From: Salinarchaeum sp. IM2453
Lineage (GTDB): Archaea; Halobacteriota; Halobacteria; Halobacteriales; Salinarchaeaceae
Assembly: GCF_019693215.1 (NCBI RefSeq)
Contig: NZ_CP081183.1
Coordinates: forward strand, 1,739,226-1,803,225
DNA length: 64,000 nucleotides
Direction: 5' to 3'
Shown: positions 36,040-45,229 of the stretch, piece by piece
Position numbering within the stretch: position 1 is the stretch's first letter
Layout of the letters: every line of letters begins with the position of its first letter
The notes under the pieces: generated by a model
Told to the model about the DNA's origin: nothing
Seen by the model: the letters and a program-made list of their open reading frames with translations, nothing else
Database searches by the model: none
Program-made: the position numbers and the translations under genes

Positions 36040-36400
36040 GGCTACGTTTCTGTTCTCAAGGAGCGACCGGCGGGAGCGAGTAGGGCGAGGATACAGCCGT
36101 GCGCTCGGTCAACACAACATAGTTACTTTGTATACAGATTAATCGTTCACCGTGACGGATTCTCTTCGTGAGTCTGCCTTCGAGTGGGATCATACCTACG
36201 GCCAGACTGTATCCGCTCGTCACCACCGTATGGTCAGAGTATGACTAAATTAACGCCTGTGGAGACTGCGTTTCCTGCATGAACAGACGGTGTCAACCGA
36301 TCATTCGCAACAATGTACATCGCGGAATCAGGAAACCTCTGTCTCAAGAAACGACCTGCGTCAGCGAGAAGTGAGCAGACAGTGGTAGTCCACAAGTTCA
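36040..36400 (+). pseudogene. Two stacked tnpB 3'-end remnants
   Basis: At 36040-36095 one frame reads VLKERPAGASRAR, and at 36244-36395 another reads TPVETAFPA, a stop, TDGVNRSFATMYIAESGN and LCLKKRPASARSEQ. Both match the conserved C-terminus of haloarchaeal IS1341-type TnpB (ESG-LKxxPASAxSE). Stops and deletions show decay. They account for most of the 582-base gap between the solute-binding protein and the HflX-like gene; the rest is AT-rich. Confidence 0.55.
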
Positions 36401-36529
36401 CACTCTGTCGGAAATCCGTATGTCCTTGCTGAGAGCAAATGCTGATTTGTACCTTTGTCCCTGTTATCTATATTCCAGAAATATACATAATACTAATTAC
36501 ATTACATATGTCCCAAAGCCTAATTCTCA

Positions 36530-37711
36530 TCAGTTTTCTTGCTCATCTTCGATTTTCCCTTCCTCTATGTCATTTATTTCTTCTTTTAGTTGCTCTATTT
36601 GAGATCTCATGCCGTTAATTTCAATTTTGATCTGATCTCCATATTCAATTGAATTGACAGATATCTTCCCATAGACAGTTGACACGAATGACATTGCGTC
36701 ATCGTTTATCGGGAGCGTTATCTGTGCTGTCGTTGTTGGTATATTTTCAAATATCTGCTCCTGCAAGTGGGTGACTACTGGTTGCTGTTGCCTGCCGGTT
36801 GCTGGTAAATCACTGTACTCAACCTCAAGCAGGCTTCCTCCGATCATCTCTTTGACGGTACCCGTATCAAGCACAGACTCTATGCTCCGTACCAGCAGTA
36901 CAATGTCAGCCTGATCCCACGCATATGCTGATCGAGGGACCGTCTCCTGATACCACTCCGGCATTTCTGGGATTATTGGTGCTGTCCTTATTATGTATAC
37001 TTCATGGTCATTGACCGTTTCTGTGGATACTGTACCTTCACCGTGTTGGCCTATTTTACTGGTTTTCTGGCCTTGGCTTGCCTTGCACTTTTCTATTAGG
37101 CCAATAGTACTTGCTACAGCAATGCTTGGCTGTGGAACAGACAATGTTTCTTTTATTCGGTCACGACGTTGTTTCTGCTCTTTTTTGATTGCTTCATTTA
37201 CTGATTGCAGTCTAGCGTCAATATCTTCTATCACCTTTTCTGATTTATCCTGTTTGGATATACCCACCACTTCACTGTGTTTTATCGCACAACGTTTTCT
37301 CCGCAATTCTCGTCGTTGTGCAGTATATTGGGCAATTGGGTTCGAGGTAGCTTTGAACCCTTCATAGATCGCGTCCTTGTAATCTATCACGGACAGCTCG
37401 GACAACTCTTCGGAAAGATCGGTGTACTGACCCGGATGTAGTATGTTTCCAAGCACTACCGTCTCAGCACCTGCTTCAGTACTCTTTTCTCTAATCTCAC
37501 TTACTGTCCCGGGGCCAATATTGTATTTCTTATGCTCTTGTCGCTGTGATAGTAGTCGCTCTACTGGAGTTACTCCAATTGATTTTAGATATTCAGCAAA
37601 CTGATCTAACCATCCCTTCGAATACACTGGGTCACGGGTTAGTTCTCTTGTTTTGACAGGTGACTCTCTGTATGCTAGCACTGCTCGGCCTCGTGTATTT
37701 GATTGACTCAT
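36530..37711 (-). CDS. HflX-like pseudo-GTPase
   Basis: 393 residues that align by eye with haloarchaeal HflX from end to end. The N-terminal domain has IGPGTVSEIREKSTEAGAET (65-84), LGNILHPGQYTDLSEEL and VIDYKDAIYEGF. A coiled linker (155-190) follows, and the C-terminus has DDAMSFVSTVYGKISVNSIE then YGDQIKIEI. In the GTPase domain the P-loop is replaced by STIGLIEKCK (201-210), the DTxGF motif by RTAPIIPEM (242-250) and the NKxD motif by HLQEQI (315-320). It should therefore not bind GTP in the usual way. HflX binds ribosomes; a non-catalytic ribosome-binding role is inference. Start overlaps the AI-2E permease gene by four bases. Confidence 0.8.
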   Translation of the reverse strand: MSQSNTRGRAVLAYRESPVKTRELTRDPVYSKGWLDQFAEYLKSIGVTPVERLLSQRQEHKKYNIGPGTVSEIREKSTEAGAETVVLGNILHPGQYTDLSEELSELSVIDYKDAIYEGFKATSNPIAQYTAQRRELRRKRCAIKHSEVVGISKQDKSEKVIEDIDARLQSVNEAIKKEQKQRRDRIKETLSVPQPSIAVASTIGLIEKCKASQGQKTSKIGQHGEGTVSTETVNDHEVYIIRTAPIIPEMPEWYQETVPRSAYAWDQADIVLLVRSIESVLDTGTVKEMIGGSLLEVEYSDLPATGRQQQPVVTHLQEQIFENIPTTTAQITLPINDDAMSFVSTVYGKISVNSIEYGDQIKIEINGMRSQIEQLKEEINDIEEGKIEDEQEN

Positions 37712-38763
37712 GTCCCTGACTGCGCTTGAGGCCCATCTTGATCTCGAACGAATACAACAACAGTCGCTTTTAACACGGCCAGTATTACTGGACCTAAGAA
37801 TAATCCAAGAATCCCTATCACGTATATCCCCCCAAGCACTCCGGTCAGTACAATCGCCGGATGAAGTCCTGATCCTCGGTCTACAAATATAGCTCGAAGA
37901 TAGTTATCGACAACAGAAAGAACTGCTAATCCGTATGCCAGTAAGAAAATACCAGCAAAGATATCACCAACAAGTAGCAGGTATATCACTGCTGGTCCCC
38001 AAACAAGCCAAACGCCAATCACTGGCAATATGGAGACAATTATCATTACGACTGCCCAAAACGTTGCATTCGGGAACCCGACTATATATAGTCCAATTCC
38101 TCCGAGAATACCTTCGACAATGGCAACAAGTAGATGACTTCCAATAACTGCCCAGGTCACCTTTGAGACTTCGTCATACAACTCGTCAATTGTCTCATCT
38201 TCAACGGGTGCAGTAGCACGAAGCCAGTGTAATAGTGTCTTTCCATCAACTATGAAATAATATAACAGGAAAATTAGCAACAACAATCCAACAGAGGTAC
38301 GGATCGTTGCTTGTAATAGCCCATATACTTCATCTAACAATCGGTCTACTATCGACGCGGCAACTTCCAGTAGTTCTTCTACGACCCTTGTTTCGATGGT
38401 CTCTAATACGCCAGGTTCTACACCTATCAAATCAACAGTTAGCTCTCGTAGCTGATCAATCCCTGCTTGAATGTCCTCCACCTGGAATGTCTCTAAATAT
38501 GAAATAACGGTGTCGAATATAATTAGCGTGAAGATGAGTAGCGGTACAACAGCGACAACAATTGTCAGTGCTGTTAAGAACCCAGCTGACACCCGGGGAC
38601 CAACGTACCTGATATCCTCAACCAGACGAACATGTACTGGATAGAGAATAAACGCAAGCAATGCTGCCCCCATGATGTATTGCAGGAATGGTGAGATAAC
38701 CAAGAATCCAATAACTGCTAGAATCCCAACAAGACCAGCAAGAAATACACTACGTTTATCCAT
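37708..38763 (-). CDS. AI-2E family transporter (PerM/YdiK-like)
   Basis: 351 residues with about eight TM segments in the family pattern: two pairs at the N-terminus, a central amphipathic region of about 85 residues (VEDIQAGIDQLRELTVDLIG), then LLLLIFLLYYFIVDGKTLLH and a C-terminal set including FWAVVMIIVSILPVIGVWLVW. The family exports small molecules such as AI-2 in some bacteria, but most archaeal members are uncharacterised, so no quorum-sensing role is claimed. It is the promoter-proximal gene of a pair with the HflX-like pseudo-GTPase. Confidence 0.88.
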   Translation of the reverse strand: MDKRSVFLAGLVGILAVIGFLVISPFLQYIMGAALLAFILYPVHVRLVEDIRYVGPRVSAGFLTALTIVVAVVPLLIFTLIIFDTVISYLETFQVEDIQAGIDQLRELTVDLIGVEPGVLETIETRVVEELLEVAASIVDRLLDEVYGLLQATIRTSVGLLLLIFLLYYFIVDGKTLLHWLRATAPVEDETIDELYDEVSKVTWAVIGSHLLVAIVEGILGGIGLYIVGFPNATFWAVVMIIVSILPVIGVWLVWGPAVIYLLLVGDIFAGIFLLAYGLAVLSVVDNYLRAIFVDRGSGLHPAIVLTGVLGGIYVIGILGLFLGPVILAVLKATVVVFVRDQDGPQAQSGT

Positions 38764-38883
38764 ATCGGTATTTCATGGTTCCTGTATGATTAACTTTTGC
38801 AGAATCTTCTCTGCGATTTCTGGTCTATCACGTATAATCTGAGTCCCGAATCCTTTTGTTGATGTAACTCCCCGTGTTCGATA

Positions 38884-40692
38884 ATGAATATCAGGGATCC
38901 TGACCAAATATTGTATGTTAATCTATCAGATGGGGAGGTAACCAGCGAACGGATCCCAGACACGTGGAAACAGAAGTATATCGGTGGAAAGGGACTGGGC
39001 GTCCGCTACCTCTATGAGGAACTATCAGCAGAAGTTGATCCTCTTGGTCCTGAGAACTGTCTTCTATTTATGCGAGGTCCGCTCTCGGGTATGTTGCCGG
39101 GAGAAACTCGATACGCTGCTATTACAAAGTCTCCACTGACTGGTGGATTCCTTGACTCGTATAGTGGTGGGACATTCGCATCACGACTTACAACCGCGCT
39201 TGGTGACTATATGGGGGTAATCATCACCGGACAAGCATCAGAACTGTCTGTACTCAGACTACAGGATGGAGAAGCTAATATTTATTCTGCACCTGAGCTG
39301 GAAGGCCTAAATACAGTTGAGCTGTCCAAACACTTTGAAGATACGTCAATTGCTGGTATTGGCCCTGCCGGAGAGCACCAAGTCTCATATGCAACGATTG
39401 CATCCGAATATGGAGAGCATCAAGCTGGTCGCGGTGGAGCTGGTGCCGTCATGGGTGCTAAACGACTCAAGGCTGTCATTGCCGATGGTCCCGAGCCTGA
39501 TCCTCACCCAGAACTCACAGCATATTATCGCGAACAGTATCTCGAAAGTGACATAGGGAAATGGCAGTCAGCCAGTGGGACTGTTGAAACAATTGATTTT
39601 GCGGATGAGGTTGGTGTATTATCAACGCGGGGGTGGCAAGAAGGAACATTTGAAAATGCAGAGGAACTTGGCGTTCAGACAATACAAGAACTGGCCGACG
39701 AACGCGAGCATAATGATCCTGTTCCTGGAGGGTATCGACTTGAGACTGAGGATGGACCGTTTGTCCCACGAGGTGCAACCGCGATGTCTCTCGGTGCTGA
39801 ACTCGGGCTTGATGAGTTTGATGCAGTAAAAGAACTCGGACAAGCGTGCGATCGACTTGGAATTGATGTCATCAGTGCTGGGAATGTGATTGCTTGGGCA
39901 GTCCTTGCTGCAAACGAAGGTCATATCGACCGTAATTTGGATTTTGGTGACCACGATGCGTTACAATCGCTGTTATCCACCATTGCTACAAGGGAAACTA
40001 ATCTTGGAGATGTGCTTGCTGATGGGGTAAATCGAGCTGCGGCTGAGTATGGAGGCAAAACTCTAGTTCCTACCATCAAAGCAATGGACACTCCTCCATA
40101 TGATCCTCGCGGTTCAATCTCAATGGCCTTAGCATACGCAACGAGTGATCGGGGGGCATGTCATCGACGCGCACTCCCCGTTGAAACCGAGGCGTTTGAT
40201 CGAGATAACTGGACTGTGATGGATCGAGTTAAATCAGTTATTGAGGAGCAAACAATTAATGCAGTACTTTGGAGTTTAATTGCTGATTCATTTGTCGGGG
40301 AAGCAATTTCTACAGACCTTGGTGCAGCGTTACTCAATGAACTTGGATACCAATACGACCCAGTGGATCTGCTGAACGCAGGCCGTCGTACATGGACAAC
40401 AACTCGGCTATTTAATATCCGCGAGGGCTTCGACCGAACGGATGATCAACTACCGCGCAAGTTCACTCAACCCCTGCAGGGAGGACCAGCAGACGGAAGT
40501 ACGGTAAACAACGACGAATTCGAGATTCTACTACAGCTTTATTACCATCTGCGGGGGTGGAGCTCCGATGGTCGTCCCACAGATCAAATTCTACAAGATC
40601 TACAGATTACCAACTTGCCAGATGAACATACCCCGATAGATACAACCATTGCACAGTCTCCAATAGCATCGGACGAAAGCGATAACGCATAG
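38884..40692 (+). CDS. Aldehyde ferredoxin oxidoreductase homologue lacking Fe-S ligands
   Basis: 602 residues of the AOR family. The N-terminal domain has YIGGKGLGVRYLYEELSAEV, RGPLSGMLPGETRYAAITKS and GGFLDSYSGGTFASRL, the tungstopterin-binding side, and GEHQAGRGGAGAVMGAKRLK is intact. The CxxCxxxC segment that normally follows the first domain is replaced by EHNDPVPG, and the distant fourth Cys position reads IADSF. The whole protein has only three scattered Cys. It may bind the pterin cofactor but not the [4Fe-4S] cluster, so electron transfer to ferredoxin by the usual route is unlikely. Single gene; an unusual start context with ATG at 38884. Confidence 0.85.
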   Translation: MNIRDPDQILYVNLSDGEVTSERIPDTWKQKYIGGKGLGVRYLYEELSAEVDPLGPENCLLFMRGPLSGMLPGETRYAAITKSPLTGGFLDSYSGGTFASRLTTALGDYMGVIITGQASELSVLRLQDGEANIYSAPELEGLNTVELSKHFEDTSIAGIGPAGEHQVSYATIASEYGEHQAGRGGAGAVMGAKRLKAVIADGPEPDPHPELTAYYREQYLESDIGKWQSASGTVETIDFADEVGVLSTRGWQEGTFENAEELGVQTIQELADEREHNDPVPGGYRLETEDGPFVPRGATAMSLGAELGLDEFDAVKELGQACDRLGIDVISAGNVIAWAVLAANEGHIDRNLDFGDHDALQSLLSTIATRETNLGDVLADGVNRAAAEYGGKTLVPTIKAMDTPPYDPRGSISMALAYATSDRGACHRRALPVETEAFDRDNWTVMDRVKSVIEEQTINAVLWSLIADSFVGEAISTDLGAALLNELGYQYDPVDLLNAGRRTWTTTRLFNIREGFDRTDDQLPRKFTQPLQGGPADGSTVNNDEFEILLQLYYHLRGWSSDGRPTDQILQDLQITNLPDEHTPIDTTIAQSPIASDESDNA

Positions 40693-40767
40693 CTTACGAA
40701 GGATTAGATCAATTTTTTGACCTTGGTCAATATAATCTATATCTAACAGATACTCGCTTGAAAGAAT

Positions 40768-41802
40768 TCACAAGTATCCCGATTCGAGTAGTAATTCTCC
40801 ATTAAGAACGCTTGCACCAGCAGCCCCTCGGATAGTATTGTGTGCAAGGCAGTCAAACTGAATACCCCATGGTGTTTCTTGCACAGGCCCGACAGCAATT
40901 GCCTGTCCATTTTCGATGTTACGGTCAAGCCGTGGTTGCGGTCTGTCTGGCTCCTCAAATACTCGAATTAGTTCATTAGGAGCGCTAGGGAGGTCGATTG
41001 TTTCCGCATCTTGGAATGCAGCCTCGACTGCCGACGGCGCTGGGTTGTCCTCAAGCTCTGTCCAGACATTTTCGAGATGTCCATCAAGAGTTGCAACACG
41101 GTTACATGAAGCGGATACTTCGACATCATGCCACTGAATCTCTGCTCCGTTAAACTCTCCAAGTAATTTCCGTGTCTCTGTTTCCATCTTTTCTTCCTCG
41201 CCTCCAATATGCGGCAATACATTATCGATTATTTCCATTGACGTAACCCCAGAGTACCCGGCGCCTGAGACCGCCTGAAGGGTTGCAACATGTACTGCTT
41301 CGAGACCGAATTGATCAAGCTCACTCAGTGGCGGGACCATCGTGATCGTTGAACAATTCGGATTTTTCAACATTGCCCCGTCCCAGTCTCGATTATCTTG
41401 TTGTACCTCCAATAAATCAAGGTGGTCTGCGTTTACCTCTGGAATGATGAGTGGAACATCGTCATCGCGGCGGGCATTTGATGAGTTCGATGAAATAAGA
41501 TACCCTGCTTTAGCGAACTCAGGCTCCACCTTTTCTGCTACCCCTGATGGTAGCGAAGAAAAGATCAAATCTACTTCTGACGATACTTCATCAGGATCTG
41601 TTGGGACGACCGTAATATCGGCAACTGACTCAGGAATCGGGCCTTTTGCTTGCCACTTTGCAGCTTCTTTATATGGTCTTCCTGCACTGGATTCGCTTGC
41701 GGTCAATGCCTGAATCTCAAAGTCGGGGTGGTCTGTAAGCAGCTGGATTAATCGTTGTCCAACAGCACCAGTTGCCCCGATAATACCAACTGATACGCTC
41801 AT
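40768..41802 (-). CDS. asd: Aspartate-semialdehyde dehydrogenase
   Basis: 344 residues from the ATG at 41800-41802; the open frame begins two codons earlier with TTG. The NADP loop is [12 protein letters not shown] at 7-18, the catalytic Cys150 is in NPNCST, and the substrate region has [11 protein letters not shown]. It is the archaeal/fungal type of Asd. It makes aspartate semialdehyde from aspartyl phosphate for Thr, Met and Lys-related pathways; metY in this window lies further down the methionine branch. It is monocistronic by position. Confidence 0.93.
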   Translation of the reverse strand: MSVSVGIIGATGAVGQRLIQLLTDHPDFEIQALTASESSAGRPYKEAAKWQAKGPIPESVADITVVPTDPDEVSSEVDLIFSSLPSGVAEKVEPEFAKAGYLISSNSSNARRDDDVPLIIPEVNADHLDLLEVQQDNRDWDGAMLKNPNCSTITMVPPLSELDQFGLEAVHVATLQAVSGAGYSGVTSMEIIDNVLPHIGGEEEKMETETRKLLGEFNGAEIQWHDVEVSASCNRVATLDGHLENVWTELEDNPAPSAVEAAFQDAETIDLPSAPNELIRVFEEPDRPQPRLDRNIENGQAIAVGPVQETPWGIQFDCLAHNTIRGAAGASVLNGELLLESGYL

Positions 41803-41850
41803 AGCCAAGATATGTGCTATGAACGGTCAAAATGGTTCCGTTCGTAGCTT

Positions 41851-41920
41851 GGTGAACTACCCCTGCCTACTCGCCGCCGTTGGCGGCTCCTTGAGGAAGG
41901 TGGCTTACCGCCTGTAATCA
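41851..41920 (-). pseudogene. C-terminal remnant of TnpB
   Basis: The reverse strand reads FLKEPPTAASRQG and a TAG, followed by the GTTCACC flank, which matches the typical haloarchaeal TnpB ending. The hairpin CGCCGCCGTTGGCGG forms its core. An in-frame stop just upstream shows decay. Confidence 0.55.
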
Positions 41921-41978
41921 ACTAAAAACATACGAACCTCAATAGTTCTCTCTATGTTTCTAATCCATTTTGTGGAGA

Positions 41979-42794
41979 TCACAACCACGGAGCCCGTTCA
42001 GCCTCATCCTCGTGTTCAAGCTGGGCATAGCCTTCTTCTATCTCCTTGGCAGGTGCCTCTACCGTATCTTCACTCGGATTATATGCGAACACAGCTGACA
42101 TCACCAAGACCGCAAGTGGAGCGTACTCTCCGAATGGCGCTCCAAGGATGGAAAGTGGGAGCAGTCCCAGTGAAACAGCACTACCGAAACGGAATCGGTC
42201 AAGGTCGACATTTGAACGCAGTTGTGGACCTCCTAGTGCCAGTAGCAGGGAGAATACCACGCCGATCCCTGCTGCTGCTGCTCCTTTTATGATTAAGTCA
42301 ACTTCTGGAGCAAGAGCAAACTCCGCACCAGATGGATTGATACTCGCTATTAGCCCTAACCCAATAATGACAGCTGGCTTTGGCAGGTATTGTCCGATCT
42401 TGGCGCTTGCAGTTTGAGCTGCAATAGCGAGGATGACCAATGCTGCAAACCGCTCGAAGATCGCCAAGTCGATCACGCTGGCGATCGTTGGAGCAAGCGC
42501 AGCTACTGCCGCTGACAGGATAATTAATGGAATACCGACAAGCAGGACAATCTTAGCACATTCAGTCGGTGAACCATCAAACTCAGCAACAATTACAGCA
42601 ACAGTGGCACTGCCTGCGAAGATGAGTAAACCAACCATTACAACGCCCGCGATTGAATCCAACGCGCCAGCGAGGACTAGTGCTGCAAACACTCCATCAA
42701 TTAGCGGTAGGAACATTACCGTTGCTAGCAGCGCGGCTTGTCCACCTACTGCTTGCTCTATACGTAATGCAATCGGATGTTGGGAGACACTCAT
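41979..42794 (-). CDS. Haloarchaeal membrane protein, DUF5794-like
   Basis: 271 residues with about seven TM segments, beginning MSVSQHPIALRIEQAVGGQA and ending in a charged cytoplasmic tail (about 235-271) with EEGYAQLEHEDEAERAPWL. These are the ends of a family I recall as DUF5794, found in haloarchaea and of unknown function. There are no transporter motifs apart from the conserved DGVFAALVLAGALDS near TM1. The region upstream of its start can form strong hairpins (see 42797-42930). Confidence 0.77.
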   Translation of the reverse strand: MSVSQHPIALRIEQAVGGQAALLATVMFLPLIDGVFAALVLAGALDSIAGVVMVGLLIFAGSATVAVIVAEFDGSPTECAKIVLLVGIPLIILSAAVAALAPTIASVIDLAIFERFAALVILAIAAQTASAKIGQYLPKPAVIIGLGLIASINPSGAEFALAPEVDLIIKGAAAAGIGVVFSLLLALGGPQLRSNVDLDRFRFGSAVSLGLLPLSILGAPFGEYAPLAVLVMSAVFAYNPSEDTVEAPAKEIEEGYAQLEHEDEAERAPWL

Positions 42795-42796
42795 AC

Positions 42797-42930
42797 CCTA
42801 GTTTGGACGGCCATCACCCACGGCCGGCGGGAGATATCGTCTGCGGGAGGGCAGACGTGGACGATCCAACAATCGAAGACTAGATTGTTGATTGAATTGG
42901 AGCCCTCGTGTCCCCCATTTAAACCCTGTC
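42797..42930 (-). promoter_or_regulatory. Hairpin-rich upstream region of the DUF5794-like gene
   Basis: Two perfect stems lie just before the gene: CGTCTGC (42838-42844) with GCAGACG (42851-42857), and CAACAATC (42867-42874) with GATTGTTG (42883-42890). The stretch has no ORF. It could be a structured leader or a decayed mobile element. From here to 43199 I see nothing else. Confidence 0.35.
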
Positions 42931-43199
42931 GCCAGTTTGCACATCGAAAATGTTGTCATCGCACTAATGGAAGAAGAATGTGGTCGACGTGCGACGCCAA
43001 GGTGTGCTGGACTGACGACAGACATACCTATATTATGAATCCTCATAACTAAAAGCGTTCTGTGAGAATGTAATCCATACTGTCAAATCTTGCATCTTAC
43101 CTTCGAAACAAGACGAAATTCGTGAGAAGAGACCAATCTTAGAACCACGTTCCAGAGTTCGCTCTCTATAGAAAGAACAAGCCGAGGCCCTCTGGGGTT

Positions 43200-43612
43200 G
43201 TGTGACTGTTACGAAATTCAGTAAGATGTCGTAGTAGTTGGTACTGACTCAACAACCACGTTCACTATGGGTGGCGAATATTTTCTTGGTGGCGGTTGTA
43301 GTATGTGCTGGCACGATGGCGGCGACCATCGGCCTCCATGGACGCTCTGGGCGGTCATCGTGGCAGCTAGCATCCCACACGCTTGCTCGCCGTTCCGCAG
43401 GTGTGCGTGCTTCGATGACCAACCATGCGCCCCGCTGGTGCCGGGAACGTCATCTGAAGGGCCAACGAGCCGCCCGGTGAGCCGACCGAGAGGCACGAAA
43501 ATAGATGGTGGTCAAGTCGAGAGCGAGGCCCAGCCGCTCGCAGTACCAATTACATCTGATTGGTGCCAAAAACTACTGAAAATTGGAACGGTACTCCACA
43601 ATCTCACCTTCT
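43200..43612 (+). other. Decayed GC-rich locus, no intact gene
   Basis: Two overlapping plus frames (43238-43480 and 43267-43614) both look partly coding, one with a hydrophobic segment VANIFLVAVVVCAGTMAATI, but neither has a recognisable family, start context or partner. GC content is far higher than the flanks. It is best read as a transferred gene broken by frameshift. Confidence 0.3.
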
Positions 43613-43670
43613 GATGATCTCTCTACTAGTGAAACGAGCTGAGATCATGTGGTTTAGTCTTTGAGAGCTC

Positions 43671-43895
43671 ATGTCCCCAGTGAAGTACCTCGGTGTCAAG
43701 CCCCGAGGCTTCGCCGTCTTGGGACCGCACCGCACCCGCAGGCAAATGTAATTCCTCCCGACTTTCTCCGTGAGGAGTCGGCTGGAATTCACACCCGGAC
43801 ACTCGTTGTGTCCGTGGGAGTCGGCGGCTCCACCACCGCCCGACAACTCCTGTCTCATGCCCAATGGACGGTGTTAAGAGGAGTCGCAGTTCCAA
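43671..43895 (-). pseudogene. tnpB-derived GC-rich remnant
   Basis: The reverse strand ends KTAKPRGLTPRYFTGDMS, parallel to the remnant at 22973-23285, and the left edge carries the AGTGAAGTACCTCGG flank with a TCAAGCCCCGAGG hairpin. Stops interrupt the upstream frame. Between here and the Nudix gene at 44105 only AT-rich sequence remains. Confidence 0.45.
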
Positions 43896-44104
43896 TCTAA
43901 CGGCCAGCGAAGGAAATGAGGTCTTCATTTCCATACGTTGAACAGTTTGTTTCTGGCCGTTGTCAGTGTATTATATCTCGAACATATTAAATTTGTATAA
44001 TATTTCGACGGCATTCACCCTCGGAGTCAAGTGGTTCGAGACGCAAAGCGTCTCGTCATCATGAAAATCTTCGATTTCCAAACGACCCCGAGGCACTCTG
44101 CCTG

Positions 44105-44665
44105 CTATTTCTGTAGACCCTGCTGATATGCTTGTATGTATTCTCGATCTCTGGTGTTCTCCGGGAGTGAATGGAACCACTTGGCAGCGGTAATCTCGTC
44201 ATCTGGGTCATCTGCATGACAGTCAGTAGATGCTGCGACAGCACGAAATACTGGGAGTATTCCCTGCGTTTGATGTTGCCCGTGTGAAATATGTACTTGA
44301 AAGAGCAGCGCGAGACCTTCATACTCTCCAGTAATATCTGCTTCTTCCTGCAATTCACGCTTGGCTGTCTTTTTCAGTGATTCTTGACGCGAGGTGGGTT
44401 GTCCACCAGGGAGGACCCATTGATTTACCTCATCGTGATGGACAAGCAGGATTGCTCCATCAGACCGATATGCGAGTGTCTGCACTCCGTATGGAACTCG
44501 ATATTCAAGAATTCGCGTTAGTAGTGTCCTGTAGCGTGACCGGCTCACACTATGAGATAACGTGTACTCTCGATATGGGTCGTATTGGCCCCGGAGATCA
44601 TAATAAAGTTGCTCGGAGACCTGATCCGCTTGTTCCGAGCGAAACCGGAGCTCGGTGTTTCTCAT
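44105..44665 (-). CDS. Nudix hydrolase with altered Nudix box
   Basis: 186 residues. The fold is evident from YGVQTLAYRSDGAILLVHHD, WVLPGGQPT and the helix SLKKTAKRELQEEADI. The Nudix box has the E-x7-RE-x2-EE core intact, so metal binding is plausible, but the spacing before it is G-x6-E instead of G-x5-E and the final Gly is Asp (EEADI). An N-terminal extension of about 65 residues precedes the domain. The substrate is unknown. Both flanks are decayed mobile DNA. Confidence 0.85.
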   Translation of the reverse strand: MRNTELRFRSEQADQVSEQLYYDLRGQYDPYREYTLSHSVSRSRYRTLLTRILEYRVPYGVQTLAYRSDGAILLVHHDEVNQWVLPGGQPTSRQESLKKTAKRELQEEADITGEYEGLALLFQVHISHGQHQTQGILPVFRAVAASTDCHADDPDDEITAAKWFHSLPENTRDREYIQAYQQGLQK

Positions 44666-44712
44666 CGTATCCTACAATATGCGTTGGATAAACAGATAGC
44701 TATCGGTCATGC

Positions 44713-45123
44713 TATCAGTTGTTGGTAATACGATTTCGTTATTCAGCCGCACCGCTGTATTTTTCTCGCCCGATTCATCCTGATTCTAGTGTTCTATTGG
44801 TGGCCAGTTAATCGTTACGTCTATGATTCCTGATACTGTTCGCCGAGGAGCTTCAGCCGCAGTTTTCCGAAGCCGTATCCGGAGTGGGACCCGATTCGTT
44901 GGAGGCCGTTCTTCGCGGTCTCGACCGGACGGTCGTCGAGGTACTTCACAACCTGCAAAGACGGCGGGTATGCGACGGCGAGCGAGTTGATCTGAAGGCC
45001 AACTTTACTGTCTTCTTATGTGTGTACGGACGGCGGTATTCCTCTTGCTTTGAGTCTTTCTGATACCGACCAGAGCTTGGAAACACTACTGAATAGAATA
45101 AGCGTGCTTTCAACGACTGTTAT
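44713..45123. mobile_element. MITE-like element, decayed copy carrying a gene fragment
   Basis: The left end at 44713-44750 is a good copy of the inverted-repeat end of the element at 57721-58212. A decayed reverse copy is visible at 45089-45123. Inside, the reverse strand at 44821-45007 reads the C-terminal part of an unknown protein (VVKYLDDRPVETAKNGLQRI, GSHSGYGFGKLRLK) with no start. It is GC-rich. It occupies most of the 564-base gap before the next gene. Confidence 0.6.
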
Positions 45124-45229
45124 GACATTTGATCGAGATAGGATATTTTGGGTCATATTCAAAAGTCTCTCTTTGCCTTCTGTAGTATGAACCGCTTCCT
45201 TTTTTTATCAACAAGGCTCATTTGTGGAT

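Noticed and set aside
43604-43934. Minus-strand frames of 86 and 102 codons
   Set aside because: They run through the tnpB-derived remnant in different frames; neither has an intact family sequence or start.
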